This document shows, in pieces, positions 17,682 to 26,450 of a stretch of DNA of 64,000 nt. The notes under the pieces were generated by a model. That model searched no databases and was not told the origin of the DNA. It saw only the letters and a list, made by a program, of their open reading frames with translations. This DNA is from SIG440 sp045586925. Lineage in GTDB: Bacteria > Bacillota > Clostridia > Monoglobales > Monoglobaceae. Position 1 is the first letter of the stretch, and the number at the start of each line of letters is the position of its first letter. The stretch lies in the NCBI GenBank assembly GCA_045586925.1, contig JAZNBG010000011.1:22321-86320 (forward strand), given 5' to 3'. Made by a program: the position numbers and the translations under genes.

Positions 17682-19373
17682 ATGGATAAAAAATATGCGA
17701 TATACTCAAGAAAATCAAAATTTACAGGTAAAGGCGAAAGTATAGAAAACCAGATTGAAATGTGTAAAAATGAAATTCTCCGCAAGGATAATTCTATAAC
17801 CGAGGACGATATTCTGATATTTGAAGACGAAGGATATTCGGGCAAGAATACCAACAGACCGCAGTTCAAAAAAATGATGCAGGCTGTGAGAAACAAGGAA
17901 ATCAAAGAGATTGTATGTTATCGTCTTGACCGTATCAGCCGTAATGTAAGCGATTGTAGTCGTCTAATTGACGAGCTTCAGGATTATGGTGTCAGCTTTA
18001 ACTCAATCAGTGAGCATTTTGATACATCCATTCCTATGGGCAGGGCTATGTATAATATCTGCTCCACCTTTGCTCAACTTGAACGGGAAACAATAGCCGA
18101 GAGAATACGTGACAATATGCGTGAGCTTGCAAAGAGTGGCAGATGGCTTGGCGGAGTTACTCCCACCGGATATAAAAGTGAAGAAATTTTAAAAGAAGTG
18201 ACCATTGACGGTAAAAAACGAAAAGCCTTTAAGCTTGAAATTGTACCCGAAGAGGCTGAAATCATTAAGCTTATATATTCTAAATTTATTGAGTTTAACA
18301 GCCTGACCAAGGTTGAAACACACCTTATGCAAAACGGTATAAAAACCAAAAACAATAAGACCTTCAACCGTTTTTCAATCAGGGCAATTCTTACCAACCC
18401 CGTTTATATGATTGCAGATGCGGATGCGTGGAAATACTACGAAACACTTGGAACCGAAATCTTTTCATCCGAAAACGATTTTGACAGCAAGCACGGCATG
18501 ATGGCATACAACAAAACACTTCAGCGGTCAGGTAAAGCAAATGTAACAAGAGATACTGATGAATGGATAATTGCAGTAGGCAAGCACCTTGGCATAATTT
18601 CAGGTTCGGACTGGATAAAAGCACAAAAGCTCCTGCAACAAAATTCAAAAAAAGCATACCACAAGCCACGAAATCATACCGCTTTGCTTTCAGGTGTGCT
18701 TATCTGCGGTAACTGCGGTGCGTTTATGCGCCCCAAAATGTATAACAGCGAATTTAAAGATGGGGAGAAAAAGTTTGCCTATCTTTGCGAAACAAAAGAA
18801 AAAAGCAGACAATGTAACTGTGCTATAAAAAATCCAAACGGCAACCTTCTTGACATAGCCGTTTGTGATGAGATTAAAAAGCTTGCGAAAAATAAAGACA
18901 GTTTCATTAAGGAACTCGAATCCGCCAAAAGGAAGATTTTGAGCAAAGACAGTAAATTTAACATACAAAAAGAGTCTCTCGAAAAGACCATTGCAGAAAA
19001 AAAGGGCGAAATCACAACATTGGTTGACAGCATTGCAAAATCGGGAGAATCCATTGCAACTACATATCTTACCGACCGCATCAATGAACTTCATAAAGAG
19101 CTTGAATCGGCAAACGCACAATTGCAGGAAATAAAGAAGATTACCGAGGAAAATGAGCTTGCCGAAATGGAGTTCGATATTCTGGTAACTCTTTTAGAGG
19201 ACTTTGCCTCCTCCTTTGATACTCTTTCAATTGAGCAAAAACGAACAGCAATCAGAACCTTTGTAAAACGGGTTGTATGGGATGGTGAAAATGTTCATAT
19301 GTACCTTTGCGGTAGTGAAGAAAACCTTGATTTGACAAACTTCGATAAGCCATTGGGTAGGGATTGCAAATGA
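17682..19373 (+). CDS. Large serine recombinase, probably the excisase of a skin-type element in sigK
   Basis: 563 aa. The catalytic resolvase domain begins YAIYSRKS (Ser9), with later conserved arginines in CYRLDRISRN and a long recombinase domain. A zinc-ribbon (LICGNCGAFMRP, then C and CNC near residue 370) and a coiled coil at about 410-495 follow. This is the architecture of SpoIVCA/TnpX-type recombinases. The stop codon TGA (19371-19373) lies inside the putative AATGA crossover core, and the sigK 3' part follows in the same orientation. The inferred role is to excise the intervening DNA in the mother cell and restore sigK. Confidence 0.92.
   Translation: MDKKYAIYSRKSKFTGKGESIENQIEMCKNEILRKDNSITEDDILIFEDEGYSGKNTNRPQFKKMMQAVRNKEIKEIVCYRLDRISRNVSDCSRLIDELQDYGVSFNSISEHFDTSIPMGRAMYNICSTFAQLERETIAERIRDNMRELAKSGRWLGGVTPTGYKSEEILKEVTIDGKKRKAFKLEIVPEEAEIIKLIYSKFIEFNSLTKVETHLMQNGIKTKNNKTFNRFSIRAILTNPVYMIADADAWKYYETLGTEIFSSENDFDSKHGMMAYNKTLQRSGKANVTRDTDEWIIAVGKHLGIISGSDWIKAQKLLQQNSKKAYHKPRNHTALLSGVLICGNCGAFMRPKMYNSEFKDGEKKFAYLCETKEKSRQCNCAIKNPNGNLLDIAVCDEIKKLAKNKDSFIKELESAKRKILSKDSKFNIQKESLEKTIAEKKGEITTLVDSIAKSGESIATTYLTDRINELHKELESANAQLQEIKKITEENELAEMEFDILVTLLEDFASSFDTLSIEQKRTAIRTFVKRVVWDGENVHMYLCGSEENLDLTNFDKPLGRDCK
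19369..19373 (+). other. Putative recombination core AATGA at the sigK junction
   Basis: AATGA is the 5-bp core known for skin excision in Bacillus subtilis sigK. Here it lies exactly where the SigK reading frame (NEILM...) leaves homology and is shared with the recombinase stop codon. The position of crossover is inferred from these coincidences. Confidence 0.55.
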
Positions 19374-19734
19374 AATACTGATGCTTATGCGGAGCAACAA
19401 GAAATCTCTTGGTGATGTTTCGCTTAATGACCCGATTGGCTGTGACAAAGAAGGTAATCAAATTCTGCTGATGGACATTATCGGCACAGATGAAGAAGAC
19501 GTTATAAAAGAAATCGACCAAAAATCACAAATTAAGAAGCTTTATCGTAATATTGCAACCCGACTTGATGACAGAGAAAGGGAAATAATCCGAATGCGTT
19601 ACGGTCTTAATGACGGCAACGAAATGACACAATTTGAAATAGCCGAAATATTGGGGATTTCACGTTCTTATGTTTCAAGAATTGAGAAAAAAGCTATAAG
19701 TAAACTTAGATATGGAATTTGTGATGAAACATAG
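19369..19734 (+). CDS. sigK: 3' part of sigK (sigma-K, sigma-70 regions 3-4), split gene
   Basis: From the AATGA core the frame reads NEILMLMRSNKKSLGDVSL then NDPIGCDKEGNQI, matching the segment of SigK that follows the skin insertion point (ENEILM...KKDVSLHDPIG.DKEGNEI). Region 4 is intact (MTQFEIAEILGISRSYVSR, then IEKKAISKLR) to the stop at 19734. Sigma regions 1-2 are missing and no promoter or good ribosome site precedes it, so it can only work when joined to a 5' part that lies outside the window. SigE and SigG were considered, but the DPIG.DKEGN stretch is SigK-like. Confidence 0.85.
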   Translation, partial: NEILMLMRSNKKSLGDVSLNDPIGCDKEGNQILLMDIIGTDEEDVIKEIDQKSQIKKLYRNIATRLDDREREIIRMRYGLNDGNEMTQFEIAEILGISRSYVSRIEKKAISKLRYGICDET

Positions 19735-19770
19735 GAAAAAGAATTGAGCTTAGGCTCAATTCTTTTTCCT
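19733..19770. terminator. Bidirectional terminator between sigK and xerD
   Basis: Perfect 17-bp stem (AGGAAAAAGAATTGAGC with its complement) and a TTAG loop. It overlaps the sigK stop on one side and ends at the xerD stop on the other, serving two convergent genes. Confidence 0.9.
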
Positions 19771-20668
19771 ATATGGTTTGCTTTTTTCTTGCCCTTGGAT
19801 GAGCATTCTTATAAACATCATTTATATGTTTTTTCACAACACTTGTATAAATCTGGGTTGAAGAAATATCGCTGTGACCCAGCATTTCCTGCAGTGATTT
19901 AAGGTCTGCACCGTTTTCTAAAAGATGCGTTGCAAAAGAGTGTCTAAGCGTGTGTGGAGTAATTTCCTTTTTAATATTTGCCAGCACTGCATACTGCTTG
20001 ATTATCTTCCAAAAGCCCTGACGGGTCATTTTTCCTCCGCTGTAATTAACGAAGAGATTGTCAACAGTTTTGCCCTTTACAAGCTGAGAACGTGCCGAGT
20101 CTATATAATTCTTAACCGCTTTTTTTGCAAGGGAATAAACCGGAATTACCCTCTTCTTCTTACCCTGATTGCAGTTTATGTAACCGATATCCATATCAAC
20201 ATCAGACATCTTAAGGTCAATCATTTCGGTAACTCTCATACCCGTTGCGTACAAAAGTTCAAGCATCGCCTTATCACGACAGCCTTTGGCATCACGGGTA
20301 TCGGGCTGATTAAGAAGGTCTTCAACCTCCTCACTTGTAAGCACCTCGGGGAGTTTTTTCTTTATTTTAAGTGAATGTAGATTTGCTGTTGGGTCTGTTT
20401 GTATAACACCTTCATTTTGCATAAAACGATAAAACGAACGGATTGATGCAAGATTTCTTGAAACAGTAGACGCAGACTTGCCCGCCTTTTGAAGCTTCAT
20501 AAGATAGTCAAGAACAGCCGTTCCGCTTGTTGATTTCAGATTCAAACCGTTATCTTCTGCATACAAAGCATATTCCTTGATATCGCGCTTATAGGAAAGC
20601 AGAGTGTTTTGAGAAACACCCTTGGTATTAACTAAAAAATCAAAATATTTTTCAATTAATGATTTCAT
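19769..20668 (-). CDS. xerD: Site-specific tyrosine recombinase XerD
   Basis: 299 aa from ATG at 20668 (GGAGG 10 bases upstream; a TTG three codons earlier sits too close). A SAM-like N-terminal core-binding domain is followed by the catalytic domain with Arg in ELLYATGMRVTEM, HxxR in PHTLRHSFATHLL, LGHSDISST and the nucleophile Tyr in TQIYTSV. Its length and lack of extra domains fit chromosome-dimer resolution XerD. Downstream of spoIIM, a neighbourhood also seen in Bacillus. Confidence 0.93.
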   Translation of the reverse strand: MKSLIEKYFDFLVNTKGVSQNTLLSYKRDIKEYALYAEDNGLNLKSTSGTAVLDYLMKLQKAGKSASTVSRNLASIRSFYRFMQNEGVIQTDPTANLHSLKIKKKLPEVLTSEEVEDLLNQPDTRDAKGCRDKAMLELLYATGMRVTEMIDLKMSDVDMDIGYINCNQGKKKRVIPVYSLAKKAVKNYIDSARSQLVKGKTVDNLFVNYSGGKMTRQGFWKIIKQYAVLANIKKEITPHTLRHSFATHLLENGADLKSLQEMLGHSDISSTQIYTSVVKKHINDVYKNAHPRARKKQTI

Positions 20669-20682
20669 TTTAATCAATCCTC

Positions 20683-21324
20683 CTACTTACACAATAACGA
20701 ACAAATCGGTCTTAAAACCGCAGGAACAACAAATGCATCAATCAAACTGCTTGTTACAAAAACTATTGCAACAGCCACAATACACAGAAGATTTCTTAAA
20801 TACAGTTCTTTTTGTGCATAAAATCCTTGCCCTTTTTGTCTTAATTTACGAAAAGAAATTGCCGAATTAATATTAATTACCGAATAACATAAAAGTGTTG
20901 GCAACATTATAAGTATCTGCGGAATTACGGCAACAAGAGCAAATAAAATTCCCTTGCCCCGATATAGCTGAATCAGTATAAATGCTGTATAAGATAATTT
21001 ATAGCCTTTTACACCTAAGTGAAATAACCCAAAGGGTATAAGCCATATCCAAAGACCTGAAACCCACATAAACAACAGCAATTTTATGTTGTTGTAAAGA
21101 GAAAACCTGAAAACTTCACCGTGGCTTACCGATTGGATACCGTACGCCGAGGTGAAATTGTTTATGTAAGAGCCTAAAGCATTAAACTTTTCGTCAGTCA
21201 GCGATGCCGCCGATAAAGAACCGATTACCGTTCCTGAAATCAGACACAATGCAGCAACCAAAAACTGCAGTCTGTTTCGGGTAACGTAATCGGTAAATGT
21301 TTTTAAAAACCCATATTTTTTCAT
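20683..21324 (-). CDS. spoIIM: Stage II sporulation protein M
   Basis: 213 aa with about five hydrophobic membrane segments (FLVAALCLISGTVIGSLSA first) and the SpoIIM-type central region (LLLFMWVSGLWIWLIPFGLF). SpoIIM works with SpoIID and SpoIIP in septal peptidoglycan remodelling during engulfment. ATG follows GGAGG. It ends 14 bp before xerD. Confidence 0.93.
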   Translation of the reverse strand: MKKYGFLKTFTDYVTRNRLQFLVAALCLISGTVIGSLSAASLTDEKFNALGSYINNFTSAYGIQSVSHGEVFRFSLYNNIKLLLFMWVSGLWIWLIPFGLFHLGVKGYKLSYTAFILIQLYRGKGILFALVAVIPQILIMLPTLLCYSVININSAISFRKLRQKGQGFYAQKELYLRNLLCIVAVAIVFVTSSLIDAFVVPAVLRPICSLLCK

Positions 21325-21389
21325 AGCCTTTTCCTCCTGTATAAATGTTTTTATACATAGATATGAGACAAGCTATAAAAATATGAAAA

Positions 21390-22187
21390 TTATTCTTTTG
21401 ACATTTCATCAGCTTTTTTAACGCAAGCGTCAATTGCCCGGTTAACCGATGTATTAAATCCCGACCTCTCAAGTTCGCAAACAGCCGCTATTGTTGTGCC
21501 GCCGGGTGAGCACACCGCATCCTTTAAAACCTGAGGATGCTCGCCTGTTTCAAGTACCATTTTTGCAGACCCTTCCACCGCTTTTGCCGCAAGACGCAAA
21601 GAGATATCTTTGGGTATTCCGTATTTAACACCACTGTCAGCCATAGCATCAATCAGCATATAAACATACGCCGGACTGCTGCCGTGAAGGGCTGTTGCCG
21701 CATTGATGTATTTTTCTTCAAGAACAACAACCTCGCCCACGCCCGAAAGAACATTTTCAGCCATTTCAAGCTCGGCTTTGGTAATATTTTTATTGGGAGT
21801 AATCACCGTCATACCGCAATTTACCTTTGCAGGTGTATTAGGCATTGCACGGATAATTTTAGCATCACGACCAAGTATACTCTCGATAGTATCAAGGGTG
21901 ACACCTGCCGCAATAGAAATAAAAATCTTATCACGTGTAAAAGCCTTTGCTTCCTGAAGAACAAGAGGCAAAATATTGGGCTTTACTGCAAAAATCACTA
22001 TGTCGCTGTGCTTTAAAACCTCGGTATTATCCTCAGTTGTAAACACGCCCTTTGCCTGCCACCTTGTAAGACAGGCGGAATTTTTGTCGCTTATTGATAA
22101 TTCGTCAGGTCTGATAATTTCTGATGCTATAAGCCCGCCTGATAGGGCAGATGACATATTTCCTGCGCCGATAATACCGATATTCAC
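21390..22187 (-). CDS. proC: Pyrroline-5-carboxylate reductase
   Basis: 265 aa from GTG at 22187 behind GGAG. N-terminal NAD(P)H-binding motif NIGIIGAGNMSSAL and the family signature near 220-245 (VCSPGGTTIAAVCELERSG). It reduces pyrroline-5-carboxylate to proline, the last step of proline synthesis. It follows the aminotransferase gene by 15 bp. Confidence 0.95.
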   Translation of the reverse strand: MNIGIIGAGNMSSALSGGLIASEIIRPDELSISDKNSACLTRWQAKGVFTTEDNTEVLKHSDIVIFAVKPNILPLVLQEAKAFTRDKIFISIAAGVTLDTIESILGRDAKIIRAMPNTPAKVNCGMTVITPNKNITKAELEMAENVLSGVGEVVVLEEKYINAATALHGSSPAYVYMLIDAMADSGVKYGIPKDISLRLAAKAVEGSAKMVLETGEHPQVLKDAVCSPGGTTIAAVCELERSGFNTSVNRAIDACVKKADEMSKE

Positions 22188-22202
22188 AGCAATTCTCCTT
22201 TT

Positions 22203-23399
22203 TTAAAATTCTTCCTTGATGTATTTTTCGATTCTGTCAAGACCTTCTTTAATTGTTTCCATTGATGTAGCATACGAAAGACGTACATATCCGTCAATTC
22301 CAAAGCCTTCGCTGGGAACAAGTGCAACAAGGGCACGGTCTAAAATATCAGCACAAAGCTCGCTTGCACTATTAAACACCTTGCCGTAAAGTTTCTTGCC
22401 AAGAAGTGCCCTTACGTTCATAAATATATAAAATGCACCATTTGGGTTTTTGCAACTGATTCCTTCAATTGAATTAATTCTTTCAACCATATAATCTCTG
22501 CGCTTGATATATTCTGCACGCATTACGTCAATAGATGACTGGTCGCCATTTAATGCCTCAACCGATGCAAACTGTGCAATTGAGTTGGGGTTTGAGGTTG
22601 CGTGGCTCTGGATGTTGGACATAGCCTTTGCAAGTTCTGCATTTGAGGCGGTAAACCCAATTCTCCAGCCTGTCATTGCATAAGCCTTTGCCATACCGTT
22701 TACTATAACAGTAAGGTTCTTTATCTCGTCACCAAGAGTTGCAATGTTTATATGTTCGCCCTCGTAGACAAGCTTTTCGTATATCTCGTCAAAAATAACG
22801 TAAATATTGTTCTTTACAGCGATTTCTGCAATCTTTTCAAGCTCTTCCTTTGCATATACCATACCGGTAGGATTGCTTGGCGTGTTAAGAACCAATGCAC
22901 GTGTTTTGGGGGTAATGTGCTTTTCAAGGTCTTCGGGTGAAAACTTAAAGTTTGTTTCTTCAGTAGTATTAAGATATACAGGAACACCGTCAGCCATTTT
23001 AACCATTTCGGGATAGCTTACCCAGAAAGGCGCGGGGATAATAACCTCGTCACCAGGCTCACAAATTGCCATAAAGATATTGGTAAGACAGTGCTTGCCG
23101 CCATTGCTGACAACAATGTTTTCAATACCGTAATCAAGACCTGTGTCCCTTTTTATTTTTGCACAAACTGCCTCTTTTAATTCAATAGTACCAGACGCTG
23201 GTGTGTATCTTGTGTGACCTGTTTCAATTGCCTTGATACCTGCCGCTCTTACATTTTCAGGGGTAGCAAAATCAGGCTCGCCTGCACCGAAACCAACTAC
23301 CGGTATACCCTGTTTCTTCATCTGCTTAAACTTTGCATCAAGCGACAGGGTAGGTGAAGGGCTGATGCTCTTCGCTTTCTTAGAAATATATGTTTGCAT
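22203..23399 (-). CDS. Class I aminotransferase, aspartate aminotransferase type
   Basis: 398 aa, fold type I PLP enzyme. The PLP lysine is in NGMAKAYAMTGWRIG, with LVLNTPSNPTGMVY and VIFDEIYEKL nearby, and a C-terminal arginine segment (DGYVRLSYA) that binds the substrate carboxylate. It matches the AspB-like group that transfers amino groups between aspartate or related amino acids and 2-oxoglutarate. Cotranscribed with proC. Confidence 0.92.
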   Translation of the reverse strand: MQTYISKKAKSISPSPTLSLDAKFKQMKKQGIPVVGFGAGEPDFATPENVRAAGIKAIETGHTRYTPASGTIELKEAVCAKIKRDTGLDYGIENIVVSNGGKHCLTNIFMAICEPGDEVIIPAPFWVSYPEMVKMADGVPVYLNTTEETNFKFSPEDLEKHITPKTRALVLNTPSNPTGMVYAKEELEKIAEIAVKNNIYVIFDEIYEKLVYEGEHINIATLGDEIKNLTVIVNGMAKAYAMTGWRIGFTASNAELAKAMSNIQSHATSNPNSIAQFASVEALNGDQSSIDVMRAEYIKRRDYMVERINSIEGISCKNPNGAFYIFMNVRALLGKKLYGKVFNSASELCADILDRALVALVPSEGFGIDGYVRLSYATSMETIKEGLDRIEKYIKEEF

Positions 23400-23478
23400 T
23401 TAAACTCTCCTAACTGTCGGAAATTACATTAAATTATATTGTAATACAAAATACAATAAATTTCAACCTTTTTTTATG

Positions 23479-24411
23479 TTAAATTAGAATTTTTTTACAC
23501 AGACTTAAAAAGTTGCCCGATGCAATCTTTTTTATAAGCAAATCGGTATAACCGCATTTTTGCATCTCATCAAACAATTTATAGATATCCTGAACACCTT
23601 CTACTCCTTCAGGCAGACTTGACATACCATCAAAATCACAACCAAAACCAATGTTGTTTTCTCCGCCAAGAGCAAGAATATGTTCGATATGTGCCAAAAC
23701 ATCCTTTATACTGCATCTATCACCACCGATAAACTCAGAATAAAGATTAACACCTATACATCCTCCGTTTTTTATTATTGCACAAATTTGTTCGTCGCTA
23801 AGATTTCGGGGATGGGAGCAAAGTTTTTTTGCATTTGAATGTGTTGCGGCAATGGGACACTCGGTTGCATCAATAACATCCCAAAAACCTTTTTCTGAAA
23901 TATGGGATACATCAATAAGCATACCCAATTCATTCATTTTTGAAACAACGCTCCGTCCAAAATCGGTCAGTCCTGCTCCCTGCTTTTCGCCTATTCCACC
24001 CGAAATTTCGTTTGAATAGTTCCACGTCAAGGTCATTGCACGGACACCACGTTCATAAAAATAATTCAGGTTTTCAATTTTACCTTCAAGCGCCTCTCCG
24101 CCTTCGATGCTCAAAAGTGCAGCAAGCCTGCATTTATTTAATGCCATGCTGATATCCTCTGAATTTAAACAATGACAAACTCTGTCCTGAGCCTTATCAA
24201 TTTCATAAAAATATCTGTCAATAAGCTGATTACACCTTTTAAATGGCGGTAAATTATCATTTTCTTTATCAATAAATGCAGCAAAAATCTGTATATACCC
24301 GTCATACAAATCCAGTCGATTTAAGTCTATATGATATAAATTATCCACGATATTGCCGCCAAAATCGCATATCCTTTGCACAGTATCGCAATGTGCATCA
24401 AAAACTGTCAT
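23479..24411 (-). CDS. Membrane dipeptidase family (peptidase M19) protein
   Basis: 310 aa TIM-barrel dizinc dipeptidase family. Metal motif FDAHCDT at the N-terminus, bridging Glu in SIEGGEAL, VSHISE, AATHSNAK and GFGCDFDG. M19 members cleave dipeptides, often with D-residues. No signal peptide is seen, so it is probably cytoplasmic. Its ATG directly follows the yraN stop (TAAATG), so it belongs to the rplS-yraN transcript. Confidence 0.93.
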   Translation of the reverse strand: MTVFDAHCDTVQRICDFGGNIVDNLYHIDLNRLDLYDGYIQIFAAFIDKENDNLPPFKRCNQLIDRYFYEIDKAQDRVCHCLNSEDISMALNKCRLAALLSIEGGEALEGKIENLNYFYERGVRAMTLTWNYSNEISGGIGEKQGAGLTDFGRSVVSKMNELGMLIDVSHISEKGFWDVIDATECPIAATHSNAKKLCSHPRNLSDEQICAIIKNGGCIGVNLYSEFIGGDRCSIKDVLAHIEHILALGGENNIGFGCDFDGMSSLPEGVEGVQDIYKLFDEMQKCGYTDLLIKKIASGNFLSLCKKILI

Positions 24412-24795
24412 TTATACCTCCAGAATTACCTGCTGAATATGATTAATGTTTTCCACGTCAAAGCTATTGCCGGTAAACATACCAAAAACCTCAATAATAT
24501 CAAAGCGAATATTAAGGTTGGTGGGGTTTTCCATAATATACCACCTTGCAGAATTTACAATCCGCTGCTTTTTATAGTATGTAACAGCCTGAGCAGGTGT
24601 TCCAAACTCGGCAGAGCTACGGGTTTTTACCTCGACAAAAACCAAATCCTCACCATTTTGGGCGATAATATCTATCTCACCCATTTTATTTTTATAATTG
24701 CATTTCAGAATTTTGTAACCCTGAGATTTAAGAAATTCTGCCGCTGCATCTTCGCCAAGTCTGCCCTGCATTTTGTTAAAAAAGCCTTTTCTCAT
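24412..24795 (-). CDS. yraN: UPF0102 (YraN) family, endonuclease-like fold
   Basis: 127 aa from ATG at 24795, which overlaps the rnhB stop (ATGA). Longer upstream starts were rejected because they run back into rnhB. GRLGEDAAAEFLKSQGYKIL and MGEIDIIAQ...LVFVEVKTR show the restriction-endonuclease-like core (D and ExK) of this family. The function is not firmly established. Typical position after rnhB. Confidence 0.93.
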   Translation of the reverse strand: MRKGFFNKMQGRLGEDAAAEFLKSQGYKILKCNYKNKMGEIDIIAQNGEDLVFVEVKTRSSAEFGTPAQAVTYYKKQRIVNSARWYIMENPTNLNIRFDIIEVFGMFTGNSFDVENINHIQQVILEV

Positions 24796-25391
24796 TTTCC
24801 CAACACCTTTGCAGTCATAAAGGATTTTCTGTGAATGGGCAGAACACCGTATTTCTGTATTGCCTCGCAATGAACTTTTGTTCCGTAACCTTTGTGTTTG
24901 GCAAATCCGTATTCGGGATATTCCTTGTCAAGCTCAACCATAAGTCTGTCACGGCTTACCTTTGCTAAGATTGATGCCGCCGCAATCGTTTGGGATTTTG
25001 CATCACCCTTTACAACATATCTGTACGGAATATCATATGGAATTTTATCGTTTCCGTCTATAATTACAAAATCTGCAGGTACATCAAGATTTTTTACCGC
25101 ATTATGCATTGCAAGCGAGGTTGCCTGTTTTATATTTATTTCGTCAATCACATCGGGCGATGCAAATTCAATTGAATACGCAATAGCCGACTCAATTATC
25201 ACATCAAAAAGCTGTTCACGTTTTTTTTCGGTAAGTTTTTTGGAATCGTTAATGCCCTCAATAACCAAATCCTCAGGCAGAATAACCGCCGCAGCACATA
25301 CAGGGCCCGCAAGAGGTCCTCTGCCTGCCTCGTCAACGCCTGCAATCAGTTTGTAGCCTTCATTGTATAAAGAATTTTCAATTTCTTTCAT
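24792..25391 (-). CDS. rnhB: Ribonuclease HII
   Basis: 199 aa from ATG at 25391 with GGAGG upstream. The first DE catalytic motif is AGVDEAGRGPLAGPV, the other acidic residues are in VIIDGNDK and the SRDRLM region. It removes RNA from RNA/DNA hybrids, including single ribonucleotides. A hairpin (GCAGATATA with TATATCTGC) lies between it and ylqF. Confidence 0.95.
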   Translation of the reverse strand: MKEIENSLYNEGYKLIAGVDEAGRGPLAGPVCAAAVILPEDLVIEGINDSKKLTEKKREQLFDVIIESAIAYSIEFASPDVIDEINIKQATSLAMHNAVKNLDVPADFVIIDGNDKIPYDIPYRYVVKGDAKSQTIAAASILAKVSRDRLMVELDKEYPEYGFAKHKGYGTKVHCEAIQKYGVLPIHRKSFMTAKVLGK

Positions 25392-25450
25392 ATATTTTCC
25401 TCCAAAAAATGAGCAGATATACGAAAATATATCTGCCCAAGATGTCAATT

Positions 25451-26299
25451 TTACGGTTTTTCTAAAGTAATTCTGCCAATCTTTGCGGCTCTGAATTCGT
25501 CGAGTACAAGATTTGCCGCACGAAGGGTATCAATATTACCGCCCGATACGATACATCCACGCTTTTTGCCGATAAGCTCCAAAAGTTCAAAATCATCATA
25601 CTCGTCAAGGTTTTCATCAAGCTTAAATCTGGATATCAGTAAATCGCAATAATTATTTCGCAAGAAGCCAATCAGATAAAATGCAAGCTCCTCGACATCC
25701 ATAATTTCATCTTTGATTCCGCCGGTGAATGCAATTCGTCTGCCCACCTCAACATCTTCGAACTTGGGCCACAAGATACCCGGTGTATCAAGAAGTTCAT
25801 ATTTGCCCGAAACCCTTATCCACTGTTTTGCGGTGGTAATACCTGGTCGGTCACCCACTTTTGCGGCAGCTCTGCCTGAGAGTCGGTTAATAAACGACGA
25901 TTTGCCCACATTGGGTATACCCACAACAAGCATTTTTACTGCACGTCGCATCATACCCTTTTCGCTTTCTCTGGCAAATTTATCAGCAAGAACTTTGTCA
26001 ATTGCAGAGTCAATACCTTTTAATCCTTTTCCTGAAAGGCTGTCTGCCAGAACGGTACAAATACCCAATTTCTCGAAATATTTCAGCCATAAATCGTTTG
26101 CGGTTGGGTCTGCAATGTCACTTTTATTTAAAACAAGCACACGGGGCTTTTTGCCCACAATTCTGTCAATTTCGGGGTTTCGTGACGAAAGCGGAAGCCT
26201 TGCATCCACAAGTTCTATCACAACATCAACCAATTTCAGATTTTCGGTGATAAGCTTGCGGGTTTTTGCCATATGCCCCGGAAACCATTGTATCTGCAT
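25451..26299 (-). CDS. ylqF: Ribosome biogenesis GTPase YlqF/RbgA
   Basis: 282 aa from ATG at 26299 (MQIQWFPGHMAKTRK, the family start). The order of GTPase motifs is circularly permuted: G4 (VLNKSD) before G1 (GIPNVGKSSFIN) and G3 (DTPG), which is diagnostic. It assists late assembly of the 50S subunit. An in-frame ATG at 26311 is also present. The leader just upstream (26311-26400) is nearly the same as that of acn at 47385-47487. Confidence 0.94.
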   Translation of the reverse strand: MQIQWFPGHMAKTRKLITENLKLVDVVIELVDARLPLSSRNPEIDRIVGKKPRVLVLNKSDIADPTANDLWLKYFEKLGICTVLADSLSGKGLKGIDSAIDKVLADKFARESEKGMMRRAVKMLVVGIPNVGKSSFINRLSGRAAAKVGDRPGITTAKQWIRVSGKYELLDTPGILWPKFEDVEVGRRIAFTGGIKDEIMDVEELAFYLIGFLRNNYCDLLISRFKLDENLDEYDDFELLELIGKKRGCIVSGGNIDTLRAANLVLDEFRAAKIGRITLEKP

Positions 26300-26310
26300 T
26301 AAAATTTCCA

Positions 26311-26400
26311 TAGCCTTTCTGCCCACAAAAAATAATAGATTTTATACACTCTTAACGTGGGCAGATAAGGTGTATAATGGGAATAATGCACATCATTAAG
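26311..26400 (-). promoter_or_regulatory. Shared 5' leader (family beta, copy A) with loop-to-SD complementarity
   Basis: On the minus strand: a hairpin CTTATC / GTTAAG (26364-26369 and 26351-26356) whose 7-base loop TGCCCAC (26357-26363) is complementary to GTGGGCA, inside GTGGGCAG (26319-26326). That sequence abuts the ribosome site AGAAAGG (26314-26320). The acn leader has the same parts in the same order, with nearly the same sequence on both sides. The arrangement is that of a pseudoknot able to hide a ribosome site. Confidence 0.55.
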
Positions 26401-26450
26401 CTTTTTTCAAGCTTTGCACGGTCTGTGCATTTTGCTGCAGCCCCTTACCT

